Of a stretch of DNA of 64,000 nucleotides, positions 7,511 to 19,800 are shown one piece after another. The translations under genes were made by a program, and so were the position numbers. Origin of the DNA: Nitrosospira sp. Nl5 (GTDB taxonomy: Bacteria > Pseudomonadota > Gammaproteobacteria > Burkholderiales > Nitrosomonadaceae); contig NZ_FMVQ01000004.1 in assembly GCF_900102495.1 (NCBI RefSeq), forward strand, positions 62,001-126,000, in the 5' to 3' direction. The first letter of the stretch is position 1. The number at the start of each line of letters is the position of its first letter. A model generated the notes under the pieces. It made no database searches, was not told the origin of the DNA, and was given only the letters and a program-made list of their open reading frames with translations.

Positions 7511-10500
7511 TCAGGATTCGCCAGCCGCTACGTCAAGCGACAGTTCGACGGCAACTGGCGTGCCGGGTTCGCCGGACACCTGGGTGAGCTCTCCCGATAT
7601 CACACGTTTGCTGTCGATACCCGCTTTCAGCAGCACGTCAATGATGGCTTGCGCCCTGCTTTTGCCCAGCGATTGCAGTGCGTCATCGGGTAGCGGCTGG
7701 AGCTCCACCAGGTGCTCGAACAGGGCTTCGTAGAATGCGCGGTCCTCGCTGCCACGTCCAAACAGCCCGAGTAGTGCGTTGACACGGTCAGGCTGGCGGC
7801 CGCTCCGTTTCGCGTAATCGTCCGCAAACTTCTTGATCGCGTTGCCGCCGGCACGTTCGGCCAGCAGCTTTTCCAGCGCTTTCTGAACATCGGCATCCCC
7901 GTACGCAATGAGTCCCAGATCCTCTTCGGCCTCTCCGCCCTCTTTCCTGACGCCCGTGGCAATCGCCAGCTCATGGCGGACGCGCTCGCTGCGCAGATGC
8001 TGTCCATCGCGCTTTGCATCGTACGATCCCCGCACCACCACTCCGATCTTTGGCCGCTTCTTCAAGGCCTCCACCAGGATATCCAGTTGCTCGCGCTGGG
8101 CTGGCGCGATCTCGTCGCTACCCGGTTCGAATTCCACTTTGCGAAGTTTCTCGGCGTCTGACTCGCCCAACAACCCGGCGAGCATGCGGAACGGCGAAGT
8201 CACGACGCGGCGAATCACGTTTGCAAGCGCCCCGCGTATGACTGTTCCATAGTCGAATGTCGGGTTGCCCACATCGCCCTCCACCGGTACCGCAAGCTTT
8301 ATCCTGCCGTCCGGTCCCTTCAGCAGCGCAATGGCCAGGTCGAGCGGGAGGTCGAGTGCATTTGGCGCCTCGATCCGCTCGCCGAGTTTGAAATCGGCGA
8401 GCATTATTGTGTTCTCGCCCGCAAGCTTTCCGTCCACGATTTTATAGTTCAGAGTAAGCCAGAGTTTGCCCGACGCAATTTTCCTCCCGGCAAAAGTAGC
8501 TGAGTATGCCGATAGCGGCGGCATTTCGATGTTTTCAAAATTCGCCTCGATATCGAGAAATTTTTTCGGATCCCTGGGTATCAGCGCGCCTGCGGCGCTC
8601 GCTTCCCCGTAAGCTTCCACCTGTCCGGTCAGTGCAATTTCAGCCCGGGTCTGCCGCGCCGACGAGATTCCCACAATTGCGCCGTCAAGCGCATGCACAT
8701 GAGTGGAGAACGGCAGCACCAGGCTCAGATCAGCGAAGTCGAGTGCCCCGTTCACAATCTGGACCTGGCCGATTTCAGCCGGAAAGGGCGAGCCATCCTG
8801 GCTTCGTGCCGATTTGCCAGCCGGCTTTTCTGGTGGCTTTTCCGCTGGTGATAGCTGATTTGCCGCAGCTTCCTCCGAAGGGCTATTCTTTAGCACCTGG
8901 TTGAGATTGACGCTTCTGTCCTCGCCGATAAGGAGCTTCATGCCAGGCTCGACCAGACGCACTTCCTTGATCGCAAGCCGATTGGGGGAAAGGCTTAGCG
9001 CGATTTTTTTTGCGGAAAGCGATTTCCAGGCAATGAGGCGTTCCTCCGTGCCGGCTTCGTTCAGACGCAAATTATGGATACTTGCATTGCCTTGAACTGT
9101 CATCGACGGCGTGGCATCGGAACGATAGCCCAGTTCCGCCGAGACTGCGACGTTTCCTGATTTCAGATCCAGCGTTGCGTGGCGCGCCACGAGCGGACGC
9201 AACGGTTCAAGCGGGATGCCTGTCGCGTCGAACTTGCCGCGCGCTTGTCCGAAGTCTTGCTGGAGGGTGCCGCCGCCATTGACAACGCCCTGCTCACCAA
9301 TGCGAAGCTCGGTTGCAAAAACAATCGGCGATTCGCTCGCACTGTCGATATTCTCGGCCGCAACGGATACCACCTTGATGTCATAGGAAATGGGAGGGGT
9401 AAAGCCACGGTCGGCCAGGTGGACACCCAGTTGCTTCAGTTCCACTGATCCCACCCGGTATTTCCAGGGAGCATCCGCCGGAACAGCGGAAACAGTATCC
9501 GGTGGCCGGGAAACTTCTTTCGATTTTGAGCCTGCCCCAAGCGCCAGTTGCAACAGGTCCACTGGCCCGCCGGGGCCTCGGGTGATTGCAACGTCGCCGT
9601 GGCTTATCGTAACTTCCTCCACCAGCGCGGTGCGCGCGCCCATATCCAGCCGGCCGCCGGTCAGACTGAAGGAGTCCAGTGTCGCCAGCGGTGCCGTATC
9701 AGCCGCATCAGCGGTACCGGCCACGGTCGGCGCCACCGCAATATTATTTACCGCCAGCTGTATCCCTTCCACGGCGCCTTGGGCTGGATCGGCGCCGGCC
9801 GCCATGTCAAGCCTGAATTTGCTATTTACCGCTCCTGCCCGGAAAACGATAGCCGGCGACGATGCGTGATGAGAATACGCAAGCGCGAGCCTTTCAATAA
9901 CGGCGTTTTCCACTCGCACGCGCCACGGTCGCTTTGCGTCCTCCACGGCGGCGGTGCTATCCGGGACCACGGCATCTCCATTGGCCGCTCCCTCATTCGC
10001 CCTGGGCGCGGGGTTTGCCGTCACGACCAGGCTCTGCCAGTCGAGAGCGCCGTCACTGGCAACACTTGCGCTCAGTTTACCGTCGGAAACCGTTAGTCTC
10101 GGCACAACAAGTTCTCGCTTATCGAGAGCAAAGCGCGCATCGCTGACGCGGAAACTGCGCAGCGCAAGCAACGCCGGGCTGCCGCCGGGCGGCGCAATGA
10201 GAAGATCCGATATTTCCGCCTGGATTTCGTCCAGGCCGAGCGTGGCCTTACCCTGTTGGTAAGAAAAATCGTAGCGGCCGGCGAGTGCGAATTCACCGCG
10301 CGGCTCGGCCATTCGCAGTTCGTCCCGCAAAAACTGCCATGCGGTCGCGAGTTTCATCCCCTTGATGCTGAACTCCCCGCTCGAAGCCAGCGGGTGCAGC
10401 GTCAGGCTGCCCTTCCACGCCAATGAAGCGCCTGCGGGCAGGCTTGCCGCCAGGATATAACGTCCTTCCCGATCGGGAATCGTGCTAAAACCGGTAAGCT

Positions 10501-11041
10501 CGAGGTTGATGGGCGCGAACGCCGTGCTCGCCGGGGTTGCGTCCGAGAGATCATTGAAACTGATGCTGCTGTCGCTTACCATCACATGCTCGAATACGAT
10601 GCTTGGAGGGGGTTGATCCGGCCGCTCCGGCTCCTCCGGCCCCTGCAGGCGTTTTACCAGTTCCATGACGTTGAGGCGCCCTTCCCTGTCAATCTCCAGC
10701 CGAAGATCGAGTTTCTCCGTGCGAAACTCCGCGAATGTCCACGCACCCCGGAAAATACTCGACAGCTCGAAGTCAATGACAAGACGCTTGAATTTCAGCA
10801 TGGCGTTCTCGCCGGTTCCGTCAAGCTGAAAATCCGACACGTCGAGTATGAACAGATAAGGATTGATGCGAATCTCGCCGACACTTGCGCGCTGCCCAAG
10901 ATGCTGCTCCGCATAGCGTGGCAGGTTACGCTCAAGCAGGTAAGGAGCAAGCAGGAAACCGCCAAGCGTATAGATGACGAACAGCGCTGCGGCTGCCCAC
11001 ACTATTTTGCTGGCGGCGGCTCGAGCAAAAATCTTTTTCAT
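7511..11041 (-). CDS. DUF748 / AsmA-like giant envelope protein
   Basis: A 1176-residue protein with an N-terminal membrane anchor (IVWAAAALFVIYTLGGFLLA, residues 14-33). Long beta-rich AsmA/DUF748 repeats follow (VGEIRINPYLFILDVSDFQL, then IVFEHVMVSDSSISFNDLSD). A C-terminal OmpA-like stretch begins around residue 1000 (VEFEPGSDEIAPAQREQLDI). Proteins of this type span the periplasm, and some relatives move phospholipids to the outer membrane. Function here is inferred by analogy only. A low-complexity Ala/Pro/Lys linker lies near residue 720. The neighbouring trehalose genes run the other way, and the 500-base gap between them holds only a dispersed repeat, so it appears to be its own transcription unit. 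Confidence 0.8.
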   Translation of the reverse strand: MKKIFARAAASKIVWAAAALFVIYTLGGFLLAPYLLERNLPRYAEQHLGQRASVGEIRINPYLFILDVSDFQLDGTGENAMLKFKRLVIDFELSSIFRGAWTFAEFRTEKLDLRLEIDREGRLNVMELVKRLQGPEEPERPDQPPPSIVFEHVMVSDSSISFNDLSDATPASTAFAPINLELTGFSTIPDREGRYILAASLPAGASLAWKGSLTLHPLASSGEFSIKGMKLATAWQFLRDELRMAEPRGEFALAGRYDFSYQQGKATLGLDEIQAEISDLLIAPPGGSPALLALRSFRVSDARFALDKRELVVPRLTVSDGKLSASVASDGALDWQSLVVTANPAPRANEGAANGDAVVPDSTAAVEDAKRPWRVRVENAVIERLALAYSHHASSPAIVFRAGAVNSKFRLDMAAGADPAQGAVEGIQLAVNNIAVAPTVAGTADAADTAPLATLDSFSLTGGRLDMGARTALVEEVTISHGDVAITRGPGGPVDLLQLALGAGSKSKEVSRPPDTVSAVPADAPWKYRVGSVELKQLGVHLADRGFTPPISYDIKVVSVAAENIDSASESPIVFATELRIGEQGVVNGGGTLQQDFGQARGKFDATGIPLEPLRPLVARHATLDLKSGNVAVSAELGYRSDATPSMTVQGNASIHNLRLNEAGTEERLIAWKSLSAKKIALSLSPNRLAIKEVRLVEPGMKLLIGEDRSVNLNQVLKNSPSEEAAANQLSPAEKPPEKPAGKSARSQDGSPFPAEIGQVQIVNGALDFADLSLVLPFSTHVHALDGAIVGISSARQTRAEIALTGQVEAYGEASAAGALIPRDPKKFLDIEANFENIEMPPLSAYSATFAGRKIASGKLWLTLNYKIVDGKLAGENTIMLADFKLGERIEAPNALDLPLDLAIALLKGPDGRIKLAVPVEGDVGNPTFDYGTVIRGALANVIRRVVTSPFRMLAGLLGESDAEKLRKVEFEPGSDEIAPAQREQLDILVEALKKRPKIGVVVRGSYDAKRDGQHLRSERVRHELAIATGVRKEGGEAEEDLGLIAYGDADVQKALEKLLAERAGGNAIKKFADDYAKRSGRQPDRVNALLGLFGRGSEDRAFYEALFEHLVELQPLPDDALQSLGKSRAQAIIDVLLKAGIDSKRVISGELTQVSGEPGTPVAVELSLDVAAGES

Positions 11042-11543
11042 GTTGAGCCTATGAATACGTTCAAAGTATCGACGGCACGCAAACGTAAGCGATTTTATAT
11101 GCCACTATGCGGTTTTCGGCAGGATGGGGTGGAGTCAGGCGCAACCCGCCATTCGGCTTGTCTCCCGCTGGCTGCGTCCCGATGTAGCAGAAGCGCTCCC
11201 AGGGGTAACCACGGCATTGAGGCGAAGTGGGATCGAAGGACAAAGGGAATTGGCGTGTGGAAGGTTCGCCGGAAGCAATCAACCAGGACGCCAGGAAAAC
11301 GAAATCCCGCTTCGCCGCACGAACGCGGCCTCTGCCTGATGGTTATCCTGAAGAAAAGGAATCGGAAGGTCTGTACGATATGACACAGACTCTCCCCTGG
11401 ATACATTCAAGAATACCGTTCTTGTCGTGATCGGGGAAAAGCCAATGACGGATGCGGGGCTGCGTTTTCTCCTTCCAGCGGAAGGGCGCCTGGTTTCCCG
11501 GGATCCGCCGCGAATTTCGAGTAATGAATAGGAATAGTACATA
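11042..11543. other. gene-free divergent intergenic region
   Basis: About 500 bases between the DUF748 gene and treS, so it should contain both promoters. Positions 11113-11160 carry a copy of the GTAGGATGG-type dispersed repeat also seen at 2615. Short open frames are present on both strands, but none has a credible ribosome site or a recognisable product. No terminator or riboswitch was recognised. Confidence 0.6.
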
Positions 11544-14942
<3,399 letters not shown>

Positions 14943-14958
14943 GCGGTGACGTTGAGCA

Positions 14959-16803
14959 GTGAAGAGGAGCACCTTGCTTACACGATCGCATGATATGCCC
15001 TACGGGGCGCAGTTGACGGCACAGGGCGTGCGCTTTCGCCTTTGGGCGCCGGACTGCGAGCAAGTGGCGTTGTGCATCGGCCGGCAAGAACCCCAACACG
15101 AGCTGGTACTGCCAATGGACGCATGTGGCGGCGGCTGGTTCGAGCTCATCACTTCGCGCGCCGGTGCGGGGACGCGCTATCGTTTCGAGGTGAACGAAGG
15201 CCTGCGTGTCCCGGACCCGGCCTCGCGCTTCAATCCGGACGACGTGCATGGCGCAAGTGAAGTGATCGACCCGGCCGGCTTCAAGTGGCAGGACGCGGAA
15301 TGGCATGGCCGCGCATGGGAAGAAGCCGTGATCTACGAATTGCACGTGGGGACGTTCTCGCCTGAAGGGACCTTCGCGGGGGTAATTGAACGGCTCGACT
15401 ACCTCGCGGAACTCGGCGTGACGGCGATCGAGCTGATGCCGGTGGCCGATTTTCCCGGTGCGCGCAACTGGGGTTATGACGGCGTGCTACCCTACGCCCC
15501 GGATAGCCGTTACGGCCGCCCGGACGATCTCAAGTCCTTGATTCAGGCCGCCCATGCGAAGGGCCTGATGGTGCTGCTGGACGTGGTCTACAATCACTTC
15601 GGGCCGGAAGGAAATTATCTCCACGTTTACGCGAAAAAATTCTTTACGGAGCATCACCACACCCCGTGGGGCGCAGCACTCAATTTCGACGCGCCGGGTA
15701 GCCGGGACGTGCGCGAATTCTTCATCCATAATGCGGAATATTGGCTGCGCGAGTACCACTTCGACGGCCTGCGGCTGGACGCGGTGCATGCGATCATCGA
15801 CGACTCCGCGCCGCACCTTCTCACCGAGCTGGCGACACGCGTGCATGCCGGCATCGACCACGAACGGCAGGTGCACCTGATCCTGGAGAACGACGCCAAC
15901 GAGGCGCGCTATCTCGGCCACGGCCACGGGCAGTATATCGCCCAGTGGAATGACGACTTTCACCATGCGCTGCATGTCCTCGCTACCGGTGAAACGGATG
16001 GGTACTACGTCGACTACGCTGACATGCCGATTGGCCGTCTCGGACGCTGCATGGCCGAAGGATACGCCTACCAGGGAGAGGCATCCCCCTACCGCGATCA
16101 CGCAGCGCGCGGCGAAGCGAGCGCGCATCTTCCGCCCCAAGCCTTCGTGTCCTTCCTGCAGTGTCACGACCAAGTAGGCAATCGCGCTTTCGGCGAGCGC
16201 ATTACCCGCATCGCGCCAGAGCCTGCGGTACGCGCGGCAGCGGCCGTCTACCTGCTGGCCCCTGGCATTCCCATGCTGTTCATGGGCGAGGAGTTCGCCG
16301 CAAAATCGCCTTTTCAGTTCTTCTGCGACTTCAGCGGTGACCTGCGCGAAGCGGTGACGCAAGGACGGCGGCGCGAATTTGCCAGGTTTGCGCGCTTTGC
16401 CGACCCTGCGACGCAAGCAGCCATACCGGACCCGAATACGGCGCAAACTTTTCTTGACTCAAAACTCGACTGGGCTTCTCTCGGGGACGAGGCGCAGGCG
16501 GGCTGGCTGGCATATTACCGGCACCTTTTGAAGCAGCGGCAGGAAGTGATCGTGCCGCGCCTGCGCGGGACGGGAGGAGGTGCGGCGCAATTCGAGGTGA
16601 TTGCACCGGGCGGCTTGCGCGTGCAATGGCAGCTGGGCGACGGTTCGATGTTGCGGCTGCTGGCAAATTTTTCGAGTGAGGTGGTTTGCGCAGCCGTGCC
16701 AGCGGGAGAGACAGTGTTCGTCTCATCTATGGAAGCGGCAAAAGGCATGCTCGATCCGTGGTCCGTGGTGTGGACGCTCGAAGCCCGGAAAGGAAAACCA
16801 TGA
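14959..16803 (+). CDS. treZ: malto-oligosyltrehalose trehalohydrolase
   Basis: A GH13 enzyme of about 610 residues that releases trehalose from malto-oligosyltrehalose, the second step of the TreY/TreZ route. An N-terminal CBM48-like domain (VRFRLWAPDCEQVALCIG, residues about 25-110) precedes the catalytic barrel with HFDGLRLDAVHAI, LILENDANEARYLG and CHDQVGNRAF holding the usual Asp, Glu and Asp. YELHVGTFSPEGTF is the family entry motif. The start is uncertain: the GTG at 14959 is used here, but the ATG at 14995 (MPYGAQLTAQG) fits family N-termini equally well and neither has a strong ribosome site. The stop overlaps the next start by four bases (ATGA), implying translational coupling. Confidence 0.92.
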   Translation: MKRSTLLTRSHDMPYGAQLTAQGVRFRLWAPDCEQVALCIGRQEPQHELVLPMDACGGGWFELITSRAGAGTRYRFEVNEGLRVPDPASRFNPDDVHGASEVIDPAGFKWQDAEWHGRAWEEAVIYELHVGTFSPEGTFAGVIERLDYLAELGVTAIELMPVADFPGARNWGYDGVLPYAPDSRYGRPDDLKSLIQAAHAKGLMVLLDVVYNHFGPEGNYLHVYAKKFFTEHHHTPWGAALNFDAPGSRDVREFFIHNAEYWLREYHFDGLRLDAVHAIIDDSAPHLLTELATRVHAGIDHERQVHLILENDANEARYLGHGHGQYIAQWNDDFHHALHVLATGETDGYYVDYADMPIGRLGRCMAEGYAYQGEASPYRDHAARGEASAHLPPQAFVSFLQCHDQVGNRAFGERITRIAPEPAVRAAAAVYLLAPGIPMLFMGEEFAAKSPFQFFCDFSGDLREAVTQGRRREFARFARFADPATQAAIPDPNTAQTFLDSKLDWASLGDEAQAGWLAYYRHLLKQRQEVIVPRLRGTGGGAAQFEVIAPGGLRVQWQLGDGSMLRLLANFSSEVVCAAVPAGETVFVSSMEAAKGMLDPWSVVWTLEARKGKP

Positions 16804-19800
16804 GCAACCCGCTCGATCAACTATGCGACCTGCATGGCGTGTTGCCCCGGTACAGTGATAACTGGGGCAATGCCTATGCTACTTCCGAAGCCGCGAAGCG
16901 CGCATTGCTTGCCGCCATGGGGGTGGCCGCCAACACTGAAGAAGAGGTCCACGCATCCCTGCGCGCTTTCGAGCACCGCAAATGGGAGCGGCCGATGCCG
17001 CCGGTACAGGTCGTGCGCGAACCGGCGCGACCGTATCGCGTCCCCATTGCTCTGCCCCTGAGCGAGGATAAACTGGCCTACCGCTGGTGTCTGCGCAGGG
17101 AATCGGGCGCCGAGGACCGGGGTGAATTCGTTCCGGCCGCGCTGGAAGATGCGGAGCGCTGCCATCTCGACGGCCGGGAATTCGTGCGGCGGGTGCTGGC
17201 GCTGGATCTCGCGGTGGAACCGGGCTATCACCATTTTTCGATTGAACGCGCGGATGGTGGACGCGGCCTCAATGGCGACATGTCGTTCATCGTCGCACCC
17301 CTCGCCTGCTATGAGCCACCGGCGATCCAGGAGCGCGTGTGGGGGTTTGCGGCCCAACTCTACGGCATCCGCTCCGAACGCAACTATGGCATGGGAGACT
17401 TCGGCGACCTGCGCCAACTGGTCGAATTCTGCGCTGAAGCCGGCGCCAGCACGCTGCTGCTCAATCCGCTTCATGCGCTGTTTCCGGACGCGCCGGAGCA
17501 TGTAACCCCGTACAGTCCCTCCAGCCGCGCCTGGTTCAATACGCTTTACCTCGACGTGGAAGCGCTCCTCGATTCCGGCGAGTGCGAGGAGGCGCGCGCA
17601 CTGGTGCTTGCGCCGCAATTCCAGGCGCAACTGCGTGCGCTTCGTGCCATGGAACAGGTGGATTACCGCGGTGTCGCGGAGGTGAAGTCGAAAGTCTTTG
17701 AGTGCCTGTACCGGCATTTCCGCATCGGGCACTTGCCCCATAACACCCCCCAGGCACAGGATTTCCGCGCCTTTCAAGCCGAACATGGCGAGGGCCTGCG
17801 CAAGCAGGCGCTGTTCGACGCGTTGCAGGAGTATTTCCGGACACAGGACAACGCGGTGTGGGGCTGGCCCGCTTGGCCGGAAGCCTACCGCGACCAGCAC
17901 GCGCCGGAGGTGAGGGCATTTTGCGAGGCGCATCTGGACCGGGTGGAATACTTCGAATACCTGCAATGGCACGCTTTCAGGCAACTAGGCGCGGCCGGCA
18001 CGCGTTCGCGGGAGCTGGGGCTCAGCGTAGGCCTGATGTTCGACCTGGCGGTCGGCGTGGCGGAAGGCGGCGGCGCGACCTGGTCACGGCGCGAACTCTA
18101 TGCACTCGGCGTTAATATTGGCGCGCCGCCCGACGCGTTCAACCGTCTCGGCCAGGACTGGGGACTGCCGCCCTGGATTCCCCATCAGCTCACTGCCGCG
18201 GCTTATGTGCCTTTCATTGAGCTGCTGCGTGCCAACATGCGCGATTCGGGGGCGCTGCGCGTCGACCACATCATGGGTCTGCGCCGCCTGTTCTGGGTCG
18301 CGCGCAGCCTGCCCGCCGCGGAAGGCGCCTATGTGCTGTATCCGTTCGAGGATCTGCTGGGCATTCTCGCCCTGGAGAGCCAGCGCAATCGCTGCCTGGT
18401 AGTGGGTGAGGATCTGGGCACCGTCCCCGATGAAGTACGTCAAGCCTTGCAGCCGATGAACGTGATGTCGACGCGCCTGCTGTATTTCGAGCGGCGCGAC
18501 GACGGCCGGCTGAAGCCGCCGCAAGAGTATCCGGCGAATGCGGTGGCTGCGGTAACCACCCATGACCTACCCACACTGGCCGGATTCTGGCAGGGCCTGG
18601 ATATCGACCTGCGTCACGAGCGCCATCTGTTTCCTGACGACGAAGCACGGAATCAGCAGATCGTTGAACGCGCCGCCGACCGCGCGCAGCTGCTGGTGGC
18701 GCTGGAGAGCGAAGGTGTGTTGCCATCAGGCAGCGGCCTGCATCAGGTCGGTTTCCCCGAGATGACGGCGGAACTGGCGGCGGCAGTGTACACATACCTG
18801 GCGCGGGCACCGTCCAAGCTGCTGCTGGTACAGATGGAAGACGGTTTCGGGGTGCGCGAGCAGCCGAATCTGCCGGGCACGGTGGAGCCGGCCTACCCTT
18901 GCTGGCGGCTCAAGTTGCCGCTCAATCTGGAAGAGTGGCGCGGCAGTGCCTATTTGCAGGGAATATTGCTTGCGCTGCGCCAGGAACGGCCGGTGTTGCG
19001 TACGCCGGAATCCGCCGGGGGCATGGTCACCGAGGGCGTGAAGCTGTGGATCCCCCGGGCAACCTACCGGCTGCAATTGAATCGCGACTTCAATCTGGGG
19101 CAGGCGACGGAGTTGATTCCGTATCTGGACGAATTGGGGATCAGCCACTGTTACCTGTCGCCGCTGCTCAAGGCGCGCCCCGGCAGCCGCCACGGTTATG
19201 ACATCACCGATCACAGCAGCCTCAATCCGGAGATCGCCGGCGCCGAGGACTTCGAACAGTTCGTTGCCGCATTAAAACGCCGGGGTATGGGCCAGATCAT
19301 GGACATGGTGCCCAATCACATGAGCATCACCGGCGCCGATAACGGCTGGTGGCTGGACGTGCTGGAAAACGGCCCGGCATCACGATTTGCCAGCTACTTC
19401 GACATCGACTGGTACCTGATCGCGGAGTACTTGCCGGGCCGTGTGCTGCTGCCGGTACTCGGCGACCACTACGGCACAATCCTGGAGAACGGCGAACTCA
19501 AGCTCGCGTTCGACCCCGCCCAGGGGGCATTCAGCGTGTTCTATTACGAGCACCGTTTCCCGGTGGACCCGCGAGAGTATCCCCGCATCCTTGGCCACGG
19601 CCTGGAGCGCCTGCGGATACGGCTGGGCGAAGAGCATCCGGAGTTTCTGGAGCTGCAATCCCTCATCACCGCCTTTAGCCACCTGCCATCACGCGACGGC
19701 ATATCGGCCGAGGCGGTTGCGGAACGCGCGCGCGACAAGGAAATGCACAAGCATCACCTGGCCTCGCTCTTCATGAGCAGCGCCGATATTGCCCAATTCG

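Noticed and set aside
16821-17984. 387-codon minus-strand frame inside the MalQ part
   Set aside because: Same reason: antisense to a gene with full catalytic motifs.
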